Shown here in pieces: positions 23,601-36,300 of a DNA stretch of 64,000 nt (positions are counted from its first letter, which is position 1; every line of letters begins with the position of its first letter). The DNA is from Nectonema munidae (lineage: Eukaryota > Nematomorpha > Nectonematoida > Nectonematidae). The notes below the pieces were generated by a model that was not told the origin of the DNA, ran no database searches, and saw nothing but the letters and a program-made list of their open reading frames with translations. The stretch spans positions 157,501 to 221,500 of the forward strand of contig JAUIRK010000860.1 in assembly GCA_030549495.1 (NCBI GenBank). The letters are read 5' to 3'. The translations under genes were made by a program, and so were the position numbers.

Positions 23601-26600
23601 GAAGGCTTTTCGCATTCTAACTATGTTCTCGGATCCACATATCTTTGTGAGGCTGCTTAATGTTGAAAGCGATTTACGTTGTACACTGTCTGATATTCAA
23701 CCACGAATTAAAGACTTAGTTCGTAAGAAGCAATGTCAAATATCTCACTAATAATCAAATAAAATGTTAATTATGTCACTAAAGGTTATATCAGTATCTC
23801 ATTAATTTCATTGTTAATAAAAATGTATCTTTCTTGAAAATTTAGGATGCAAGGCGGCGTGGAGAGAACGGTTTGTATTCTTAAAGGGGCGTGATGGTAA
23901 AAAGTCGTATATCCCCTGTCTTATATCTTTAACTTGGAGTTGGGTTGATGCTTTACTTTTGTGAGTGCTAAAATCTATAAGTTAGCTCGTACTTGACTTC
24001 AAGTAATGCTTTTTTGCTTCCAAATAAATACCTTTTTTCACAGACTCATTTTTTTAATAATGTGTTGTTTGTATATGAAGTTAAAATGTTTTTTACCAAT
24101 GGATATAATTTAGAGTTCACTTATAAAGTAATACGCAAAGAACTTACATATGAACACCATAAATGCCAATACTCTATAGGAGTGCTTCCCCAAATGTGGG
24201 TAGTGTCCACAAGGAGGGGTTTTAAAATTCTTAGTCCGTCTGTGACAAGTTGCGAATAACGTATATAAAGTATTAATTTTGTTATCTTATTTGAAATAAA
24301 AAAATATTTTGCATAATTTATATAAGTAGATTTAAGATATCAAAAAAAGTAAAACTTCTCTTCACACCATTAGGAAGTTACTAAAATATTTTTATTCTTT
24401 CCCTCAGATTGTATATATGGTAGAAAATGGATTTAGTGCTCTAAATTTAAAATCAAGGGGGATTTGTGAAGACAGAATTAATTAATATCCCACCAAACAT
24501 TTATTTTTAAAAGATAAAGGTCACATGCCTTTTTTATTCTGAAAGAAAATATATCTTATAACTAAACGCCGTTTACTTTAATTAATGTAGTTTAATAATC
24601 CATTTGGGGTTATTGTTACGGTATAAGAACGTAGAGGAAGTTGAATTTCCAATAAAATTCTTTAGAGAATAATCAAAATCGTCGGCTTTGCGCAAACTAA
24701 AATGGGTTAATGGAGCCTTTCCTTTGAAAAATGTCTTCTGATGCGACGATGAGTAGGAAACGTTTGGGAAAAACTGCTCTTTACTTTTAAAATCGGAGAG
24801 AGAACGTCTGCTATCATATTGCAGCTTTAAATCTATCATTTTTAATATTTTAACGCAGTAAACGTGGGAACGTGTCATTGAAAGGCAAATTCTTCAATAC
24901 GCAGTTTTTTGACGAGAATACAAGCTACAAATTAGAAAGTCTCACTCTCGGATCTATATTCTCACCAAGTTCAACTTCTGATCGCTTCTTATCCAAAACA
25001 GTAATTTTAATAACAAATATTTTCCTTTCATTACTCCCATATCTTTTTGTATTGAACATTCTAGCGAGTCAAGAAAAGTGTTCATAATTCACATGACTAA
25101 ATTGAGATCTTGAAAAGGAATTGCCTGTGTACAATAACTATATGTGATTTCACTAATAGATCTATTTATATAAGTATTAAAGGGGGATAGATTAAACAAT
25201 TTATTAGGCAAACAAAATCAGTAGATTTTCAACGAAATATCAAAAGCAAATACTATAAGAAAGTAAATAGACTTAATTTACTTTCTGCACTCCTTTAGGG
25301 AGAAACTTTACTTATTTAAAACTTTGTGTATTTAAATTTTTTTTATTTATCTATATCTTTTTTGTTTCTTAACCCTCGCAAGACGAGAGTTATCGGTATA
25401 GCACTAAAGACGAACAAATGGCAAAAAACTCCACATGTATTATTGAAAATTTTTATCAAACGAATCAAGGAAAAAAGGAACTCTATATTTTTACCGCTTT
25501 AGACGAATGACATGTCAAATTAAGGCTCTAACTAAGCGTTTTGATATTACTTAGAATATAACTTAATGAAATCTCAAACTTGCCATTTTTCGACTTTTTA
25601 AACATGATTCGACTGTATCACATTAGATAAATTCTAAAAAATAACTTTTAAGATTTGAAAAGTTTAAATTTCTAAAAAGGTATGCACTGATAGTGTTTTT
25701 TCTCTCAATCAAATAATAGGACATTTTACAAATTAATTTTTTTAAACTTTAGAGTGGCCATTTTGAGGACTTTTATTAATGATATAATAATATTAAATTT
25801 GGTTGCCCTATCGAAGGAATTTTTTTACTTTAAAAAAACTTAAAAATGTTTGTTCAAAGTGTTTTTTAAATTAAATAATAGTAAATTTATTATGATTAAA
25901 TATTGACTTTTTTAGACGATACTATAAAAAGTTTTCTATTGTTGGAAATTCTTTCCAAATATATATTTTTGAGTATTAGTATTATGTTAGTTATTTTGAC
26001 AATACAATATATGAAAAATAGTGTTAATTGTTAAAATTTTTAATGGTGCTTAGAAATAAAAGTGTATTTTAATGCTTAGACACTTATGAAAAAAAATTAA
26101 TACAACTTCAAGAAGACTTACACCAATTTTTATTTTGCATGAAAATTCCAAGATTGCAAATTAAACTTTGTAGAGAAGTTAGGGTTGTCTTTTTGATGCT
26201 TTGTGAACATGAAAAAGCAGTTTAAAATGGGTTGTTTATATAGTATGAGTAATAGGTATCATGAAAATTTCTGTTTTTGAGAATTTAGTTACACAACACT
26301 TTTGATTTTGTTTCGAAGGAAATTTTTTTTAAATATCAAATCTTTATATGTTATGATATTTATATACATAACCACATAGTGGGTAAAACTATGGAGACAT
26401 TTTTATGTATGCTCCTCTATTGTTAAAAACTAATAATTCACACGAAGTTATGGACAAAAAAGGCATTTGTGTGTTTAAAGAAGAATTTAGTTATGAACAA
26501 ACATTTTTAAATGTTCAGTAAAGTAGTTTATACACATATACAGTTCAATTAGTTTCCAGTAGAGAATTGATACTTTTTGATTATGTCTTACGCTTTTTCA

Positions 26601-29600
26601 GTTGAAGATAAAATTACTAAAAAAATTTCCAATATAAAAGAGATACTTTTTTTAATTAAAAAATAGAAGCATCCCTATATAGTTGTATGCATTAGATACA
26701 ACATTTCATATGAAAAACATTTAGTTAAACACTTTAATGGAAATTTGCTTTCCAAAAAAGTAAAAAAAATTCTTTAAGAACTGTAGAATTAAAATAACTT
26801 GAAACTTTAAGTAATTTATTGAAAAAGTGATTTTTGGTTTTACCTTTTATATATTTATAAATTTTTTTGAAAAATTGTAAAAAAGTTTAATAAGTAATAA
26901 GTAAAAATATTTAATTTAATTTAACTAAGCCTCAATGGTTGCTTGGATGGTGTACCTTTCAGCTTAGCAGTTTAAGGTCAGGGGTTCGATCCCCAAGTAT
27001 CCCAACTCTTCAAAAGGAAATCACAAAATCTGATTAACCATCTCAAGCATAATGTGAGCAGTGTGTTTTAATTTTTTCAAATACACTTCTAAGCTTGTTC
27101 TATGCCTCCTTAAAATCAATATCTTTTCCTTTAAACGCACAAATGCTAAAGAATTACTGTATGCCTGCTTACACTGTAAAAAATCTGTTTAAATTATAAA
27201 CACATTTTTAAACACAAAAAGTGTCCGTTTTTAGAAACACTTTTTATCTAAACGCGTTCAAATTTTATGCGTTTAGAAAAAATGTTTAAATTTTACGTGT
27301 TCCAAAATATTCCGTTTTGATAAAAAGTGTTCTAAAATGTTGTGATGAGGTTCTAAGCACATATCAATTAAGTATTTTGTGTTTTAATTGAATATTTTGA
27401 CCTTCATTTCTTAGAAATTTTACAAAAGTTATGGGATCTTTTTTGGTAGTATGGTTGCTTTGCTATACTACTCTTCATTTTTGTCTGTATCGCCGTTGCC
27501 TATAAAATTTTTTGTTTATTTATAACAAGTTTCGAATAACAAAAAAAGGATCATGAAATATTAAGTTTGTCAATAATTTTATAATTCATTCCATTTAACT
27601 AATCTTGAGTGCCATTAAGCAGTTCAGCCATACAAACAAAAAATTGAAATCATTAAAATCAGCCTAAAAAAAGCACAAGATATTTATAAAAAAAGATTAA
27701 AAAAATTCATAGTAAGAAGTTTTATTATTTATATTATTCAATGAAAGAAGATGATAAGCCGTTTCCTCAACAAATTTTTCGAATTCTTTGTAAATTTCTC
27801 CTTTATCTAGTAGGTTCTGTATCGTTTTACTGTAACTTGAAATCTAAAACAAAAGCAAAACATTTATTAGCTATAACTAATAAATGTCTGTTTGTCTCTC
27901 GCTTCGCTCGATACGTAGGATTCTAGATCCCAAAAATCTAGGTCCACTTAAAGATCATTGGGACCTTTAAGCTAGGTCCTGTTAAAGATCATTGGTACTC
28001 CCGTGATTCTAGACCCTGTTAAAGATCATTGGTACCCCGTGATTCTATGTCCTGTTAAAGATCATTGGTACTGTGATTCTATGTCCTATTAAAGATCATT
28101 GGTATTGTGATTCTAGGTCCTGTTAAAGAACATTGGTACGGTGATTCTAGGTCCTAAAAAAGATCATTGGTACCCCCTTAATTTGGTCCTGTTAAAGATC
28201 ATTGGTACTGTAATTCTAGGTCCTGTGAAAGATCCTTGGTACCCCCGTGATTCTAGGTCCTGTTAAAGATAATTGGTACCCCCATGATTCTAGGTCTTCT
28301 CAAAGATCATCGGTACCGGGATTATAGATCCACTTAAGGAACCCGTAAAGATCATTAGTACCCATATAGACCCAAAACCCAAAACTTGTGATATTGGTGC
28401 AGGAAATGTACAAATGTTTAAGAACCGCTATTAGAACTCCTGAAGGAATCTCAAGAGAATTTGAGGTTAAAATTGGTTTACATCAAGTTTCAGCACTGAG
28501 TCCATTATTGTTTTCTTTAGTTGTTGATGAGCTATCAAATCATCTAAGAAAGGAAGATCTCTGGGAACTTTTGTTTGCTGATGATCTAGCGATACTGGCG
28601 GATAACGAAGTAGAACTCGAGAAGAGAATAATAAAATGGCAAGAGAGCTTGGAAAAATTTGGGATGAAAATGAATGAGAAAAAGACAGAGATCATGGCAT
28701 GTAACAAAAATAAGAGCATTGGTGTTTATGTAGAAGACAGACACGGAAAAAAGTTGAAGCAGGTGAAATCTTTCAAATATTTAGGAACCCAGATTATGGA
28801 AAATGGAAGTTGTGAAAAAGACGCCCAAGCAAGAGTAAATGCTAGTTGGTTGACATGGAAAGAAGTAAACGCGATCATTTGCGATAGAAGAATGCCAATG
28901 AAACTAAAAGCAAGGATTTACACATCAATTGTCAGACTTATGGGTGTGAATGTTGGAGTTTAAAGAAAAAGAAGCAGAGAAAATTAATAGCAACGGAGAT
29001 GAAGATGCTTAGAAAAATGATGGGGGTCACGCTGAGAGAAAAAAAACAAACGAGGAAGTTAGAAAAAAAGATGGGAGTTGAAGTAAGTAGCTGCGGTGAT
29101 TTGGACATGTTTTAAGGAAGAAACAAGACGATGTCGTGTGCCAAGCTATGGAGAAGAGGGTGAGTGGAAAAAGAAGTAGAGGGAGGCAGCGTAAAAGATG
29201 AAAGGACAGACTGATGGAGCAACTGAAGCAGCTTGGACTGACCGAAGACGATGCGCAGGACAGGAAAAAATGGAGAGAGCGGATCTCAGCCACCGACCCC
29301 CAACTTGGGGACAAGGTGTAGTCAAAGAAGATCATTTGTACCCCTGTAAACATCATCAGTACCTCTAATAATCGTTTAATCCCCGAAAATCATCCTTAGT
29401 ACACGTAAAGATCATTAATACCAGACAATTTAGTAGATAAAATCTAAAAAACATAGTAGAAAGATCTATTTATAAAAACAGATTCCTACTAAATGTATGG
29501 AATTTCTAATACTCTTGTTAAAAGTTTAGAAAAAATAAAATTTATAAACTAAATAATTTAGATTTACAATAACATACAAATTTATTATCTTTCCTGAGAA

Positions 29601-32600
29601 GAATAAATAAACCCATCAGCCATTAATTGAATTGGATATATTGAGAATGTGACATTTTTTAATGCAGATAAATTTTTTTGATTGGTTAAAATAAGTACAT
29701 TATATACTATATATGAAAATTTTTTGAATAAAAAGATTTAAGGTAAAATAATGTTAATATCGTTATTCAGAATGATAAGAGGATTCTAAAAATATATAAA
29801 ACTTGATTTTTTGTTGAATTATATGTGAAGTCATAATTTTTAGGCTGTAAGGGCCTGAAAAATCGGAAATTTAAAAAATGGGAAATTCAAAAATTTTAAA
29901 ACGTATTCTGATAGAGTTTGATACGCTGATTCCAAATATGTAATTTGTTTTAAATGAATCGAATGATTTTTAAATTTTTTTTAGGTAAAAGTTGGAATTT
30001 TTGTCATTTTATCAAGGTCAAAGTCCAAAAATAGGGTCCAAAATTGAAAATTTTTTGATTGATAAAAAATACTGAACAAAATATCTTTTTAGATTTTAGA
30101 CACTTAATTGATAGTTATTTTTTTTATAAGTTTTATATTTATAGATGTTTTAGGCAAGTTTTCAAATTAATTTCCTGTATACCAAAAACTTTTTACAGGG
30201 TTGATATTTTGAATGAAATTTCTGTAAGTAACAACTATTAAAATGGTAACTCAATTAAGTTATGTCGAGAAAGCCCACCAATGTACTGGAGTAAGGGTGG
30301 GAGGGGCGAATACTAAGGTATATAGGAAAGGAGGGGTGGGTCACGGCCTCTTCACACGCGGGCCCAGCTACTCCTCTGGTTCGGCACATATGAAAAATTT
30401 TTAATTGAAATATTGTCCTTTTTTCAAAAAACAGTAAACGCTGTCAAACCATTGTGTTCTTAATGTTTTATTTATAACATCAATTTGTTAAAAAATTAAA
30501 GAACTTCAAAAAAACTTAAATTAAAAAAAATGTTTGAAAACTAGCTTTAAAAACATATTGAATATTTAAATGTCTATTCAAATGTATAAAAACAAAAATT
30601 TTGTGCCTATTTTATATAAAAACAGCTTAGAAATTACATGTGAAATATTTAAAATAAAAAGGTATAGTTACTGATAAAACAAGACAAGAGTACTCTACGT
30701 AGTGATTTTATTCTAATCAGAAATAATAATTAAAAGGTTCGATAAGTATCCTCCGATTTTGTCATATCTTTAGCTCTGCCACCAAGAAACATTCAGAAAA
30801 AGAAAAATATAAATTTATCAATAAATTTTACCTACACAATTTTATTAAAGTTTTTGATTTTAAATATAGAAACGCTCTTTGAATCTTAAATAGAAAAACC
30901 AAGTTTACCCTTTTCCAAATAAGAAGAAATAAAACACTTTTAGAATAGCCAAGTTTTTGCTTCGATAATTGAGTATAAGTGGTATATAGCAGAGCTGTAG
31001 TGAGATACTGTAGCGGTAGTAGTGAGTAGGTGAGGTGAAAATAAAAAATGAAGGAGTGGTGAAAATAAAAAATGAAGCTTATACCATCGAACTCTTATAT
31101 ATACAGACACTCAGTAACAGCCAGTAAAAAAACAAATAACTTCCTCTTACTCATTCGCGCACATTTGTGACATAAAGGAAATAAGATCATGAATGCGTTA
31201 TAGGCATAACTTCATAAGCCATATGCAAAAAACATTGCGTCATCACTTCCTGAATCCACTCAATCGAATTCTTTTATGCTTAGTTCAAATAAAGACCAAA
31301 TGTCATGTTCGTTTCAAAATACATTAGTCAGAATCGATGATATATAATTGCTTCTTCTCTTTATGATACTGACAAATTTCTACGTGCTGTTTTTTATAGA
31401 CTTTAGGCTGCTGTCAACACAAAGTGTTTATATTTTAAAAAACATCCTGCATACACTTTTAAGATGTACATGAGATATGCTCTAATGCTATAAAAAATAA
31501 TTCTGTATTTAATGATATCTATCTGTCCTATATAGAAAATTTAAATCGATACAGTTTAATTTTTTTGTTTAAACTCTAAACACAAAAAGAATAATTGAAA
31601 ATTTTATATGGTGTTTAAGATTATAAACCATTTTTCTAAATTAAAATTAAATTTATAAAAATGTCTAAATGTTATATAATATGTTTAAATGCTAAATATT
31701 TTCCTTTCAATGTAATTTTAGGTGTAAAGCTTACTTAATATCATCTCTCCAAATACACAGAGGTGTTCAATGGAGCATACATAAAAATGCATCCATATAG
31801 TATATACCATGTATGTGTGTGTGTGCGTGTTACACCCCGTTTGTGAAATTGTTCACAAAGTGCGCAAACCTTTACCCCATTTCACGAAGTAATTAGTTGC
31901 TAAATAAATTAACTAACTAACTTTCCGACTAAATGACTATCTAAATAATTAATGAAGAAAAATATTGTCCAAAAAAGAGTTTTTATTTGGAACAAAAATT
32001 TTTAATGCTTACTATATATTTTGCTTCTTCAAAGAAGCTTTATCCAACCTGATGAAATGAAGTAGGATCATCAAAGCTAAGTGTTGACGGCTAGTTGGTT
32101 GATTCTCACGCACAGACACTGGACGTCAGTTCAAACCTCATAGTTTGAACACCAAAGTGGAACGGATGAAGCTTCAATAGCAGAAACCGGTCTTTTACAG
32201 TGTAGGCTTAGTGATAATGATCAAAATACAAGAGAACTTACAATTTCTAGTTATATCTAATAGCACCTTGTATGCACAATTAAATAATATGTAGTTGGGG
32301 ACTTTTTTTATCATGGATGGGAGAAGCGCTCAAACTCTTTGATTTTATTGGATAAAATTTTTTTTACATTTTTTTAGTTTTTTACTCAATTAAATTGTGC
32401 GAAAATTAGACAAATTCTTTTGAAAATTTGTTAAATTTTGACAAATGAATGAACTGCGCAAAAATCTCGGATCTTTTTGCCTTAAATTCAATCAATTTCA
32501 AATAATTCCCATATATTACATTTAATATACGAAAAAAACTTTTTAAATTATTTTATCATGTATTTGTCAATAGATTCTTCACTTTACATTTTAAATGGAA

Positions 32601-33333
32601 TATATCATTCCAACTTTTATCGACGCAACCATATGCAGCAAAGGCGTATCGGACTTTCCATCAGATAAGAGAAGAATTTTTTATGGCATAATCGGTAATA
32701 ACTATAAAATCGAAGACTCGATAATAATACAAGATATTACAAGTCGTATTTTAATTGACTTCAAGACATTTCATAATCAAAACACTTCGTACCCAAATCA
32801 ATCGTAGCCAAAAGTTTAAACAAAACTGGGGGCAAAACGTCAAAAACTAGGTACGAAATGTCTCGGGAAAGGTTCACGATAAGCAAAGTTTTTTTGTGAA
32901 TATTCACGTAAAATCTATGTTTTTTCTCAAGTAATATATAAATCAAAAAAGGATTTATCAGACAGTCAGGTATTTGTATATTAAAATAAGATCGTGATAT
33001 CTAAATCTCATATCCTTATGCAAAGAATTCAGATGCTCGCAATAAACAAAGAAATCATTTTGTTATATGAAACAGTCACACTGCAGGTCACTTATGAGCA
33101 TATTCAGATTTGGAATAGCTCCTAACCACGAACATTTTGGCTAAGAAATGAGACCTTATCAATGAATGCGCAAATAATATATTATGCCTTGATAAGATTA
33201 ACAACGTCAGAACCTTTGTGCCGAAAATTTTATTTTCTATTTTAAATAAGTAAAAAATCATTTTCTTTAGTTAAACTTATTTACGTGTAACATTTCTAGA
33301 TACCTGGCCTAAACTTAATAATAATAATAATAA

Positions 33334-33364
<31 letters not shown>

Positions 33365-36300
33365 AAGAAGAAATGCTGTGTTTAAAATTAAAAAATATAT
33401 AAGTTTAATTTTTAGCATTTTTGATTTTCAATAAACTTTTCAATTGCATTTTTATATTTTTTTGTTTGCAATTTGCTTTTATATGTAAAATTAAAAACTT
33501 TCTAAACATAACCTATACATTTAATTTTATTAAAATTTTTGGTTTAGCGAATATTGAAAATAAATAAATAAAATTATGTAATATACGAAAAATATAAGTG
33601 ACATTTATTGTAACAGAGCCTGTGAAAAAGAAAAAATGAAATTTTGGAGCTAAATAGTTCGGGCATCTTTTCAACATGACTTGTATATTTGGTGAAATAG
33701 AACTGAAGCAGCAATGTATAAAATATAAAGACATCGTGGAGTTTAAGAGAATGTAATTGATTATACTTAAGCTGATAAATAACCTCTTTCAAAGTAGAGA
33801 AGAATTGTTTGGATTGGATCTCGCAGCACTCAACATTCAAAGAGGCAGAGATCACGGCCTTCCCGCGTACAACGCTTGGCGAAGAGCTTGTGGCCTGCAG
33901 CCCTTACAAAACTTCGATGATCTAACTCTGGTCATGGATGGAGAGGCGGCGAAGGCATTTAGAAAAGTATACAAGTATATTCTTTTAGCAAAGATTTAAA
34001 CATTCCAATTGCACTCTTCCGCTCATTTTTACAATTCAAATTTTTTCTCCCATTTGCATATCATGGTTGGCTAGTGTGGAATTAGTGTGTAATTAGCGTT
34101 AGGGTTGGTAATAGAGTTAGAATTAGTGTTAGTGCTGAGATTAGATTTAGTGTTAGCGCAATCAATCGTACTTACATACGCTTACATATACATTTTTTGG
34201 CATTCTTGACACAAATGTTCCTGTTTATTTGTATTAAATCCACGTCCGACACAAAAAACATCTAGACATACATACATACATACGAATATATACTAGAGAT
34301 GTACCGGATATCGCATCCGCGAAAATTTTTACATCTACTTACCATCCTCATCCGCGAATCATTTAAGTTTCAACTAGGGTTATACCGGGACGTTTCCGGT
34401 TCTAAAAATTTGGGAACCGTCTCGAAACCGAAAAGTATTCCCGGTTGCGAGAATAACTTAGTGGTAATTGATTTATTTCACTATGCAATTCTTTGCATAA
34501 AACTTTACTGCACTTCATTCATATAAAATCTTTTTTTCATTGTCATCTCATTTTAATGGTAAACGGAGGAAAGTGTGCAAACGACAAAAGAGTTTATTTT
34601 TCTTTTTTTTCCTGCTGCACACTTTTGTCGTTTGCACACTTTTCTCCTAGAACCATTTTAATGATAATGATATAGAAAGAAAAAGTGTACATCTGTTTAT
34701 AATAAATCAAAAAAGTCAATTTCATTGCATCTTTTTGCTGTCTATATACCTCCTTAAGGAACCGTTTGGAGCCGGGATTTCCCGGTTTTGTAAGTTTTTT
34801 TCGGTATCGGTTCCTAATTATCGATACTTATGCAAACCCTAGTTTCAACATGCGCAATAAAATCAGCATTCGCAATTTTCAAACATTTATCTTTTTTCAA
34901 TCTACCGCAAAGTTTTTTTCGGAATTTTCCAATTTTTACTTTATCCAAAATTTTTATAATAAGATTTTCTTTATGATAACACATATACAATATTCTCTCT
35001 AAATTTTTAAGAAGTATAAAACTTATGTTTGCTTAGAATAGCAATTATGGTATCCGTATCCACGGATACAAAAATTTCACATCCGACACATCTCTAATAC
35101 ACACATGCATACATACATTACATAGGAATACAACTAATTCATAGTTTAGGCTGTAGGACTTGCAAACTGAAATTTTATAAGGCCCGTATCATGGCTTTGG
35201 AGAGCTGCTCTCTAATCTTCCACACCCCAACTACTCCAGTCCTGTCAATCAAATACCGTCGATGTAAAAATACTAGAATGTTTCATGTACGGACCGAATG
35301 TGAGTTAATGCGCTTAAGGACAAAATACCAAATCAGCATTTTATGAAGATAATAATAAATGCAAAAGAAGGATACGAAGAAGCAAATTGAAAGAAGGAGA
35401 ACATTTGTAACCCATTTAAGGCCAAGCAAAGCAGACGATATCTAAAAAAAACGCAGATGATTTATATTCAAAGTCATTGAAAAAAGCAGACGAAGATGAA
35501 ATTACTTATGTTCCAAAATAGGAACATTGTACGTAAATGGGTTAACAAAAAGGAAATGCTTTATAATTTAAAAATCTTTTATGATAACGTTGATGAACAC
35601 CAATGACAGTAGATAAAATATTTAATGAATATTTATGAAACTAGAAAGTATGCGCTATCGACCTTAAATAAGTCAAGCCTGTCCTTCAATCATGAATGGA
35701 ATTAACATTCCTCAGTCTTCATTTATTCGAACATACTTCTTATTAATTCTTGCTATATTCTCTCTCAAAGGCAGCGGTTCGAAGAGCTTAATTTTATCCA
35801 AAGTTGGTTGTCTTTGCCTGCTTCGCTGAATGATGCCAAACCAGGTTATTTCAAAATATCCTAAAAAATGAACTCAAAACTCCATCTGTTTCTTGCTCTA
35901 GATCGCACAAAATAAATTAGTAACACCCTATACTGGAACAAAAGCTACTTTTTCTATTTATTTTATTATGAGAACATTTCCAGGATTATTATAACAGCAG
36001 CCTTTTAAACCAAAGCCTTGAATTTTTGGCCAGAGACACTGGCCAAAGTGAAACAAGTTCTGAAACAAGTGGAAGTAAGGAAGCTCTGTTGATGGATCGA
36101 ATACAATACCTTGTATAGTATCTAAAATATAATATATTTAAAATATATTGTAGTAAGCTAAAATGTTTAAATTAATTATATCCTATAAACTTTTCTTTCT
36201 CAGCTGCTCAAAAGTATTTTATTATTCATCGGAGGAGATTAGTAAACTATTTATTTGGTTACTCTTGTATACCATGCATTCTATTTTTCACCGCGCCACT

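Noticed and set aside
23993-24259. 88-residue open frame
   Set aside because: It crosses the border of a hAT-like MITE and has no motif.
24582-24878. 98-residue minus-strand open frame
   Set aside because: It overlaps the acceptor and start of peroxidase exon 8 on the other strand and shows no family motif; most likely chance.
26926-27008. Possible tRNA gene
   Set aside because: A good B box is present but no balanced cloverleaf or anticodon arm can be drawn, and the segment is an insertion in a repeat; treated as SINE.
34070-34160. Interstitial telomeric repeat
   Set aside because: TTAG words are irregular in spacing and sequence; no run of the arthropod TTAGG repeat.
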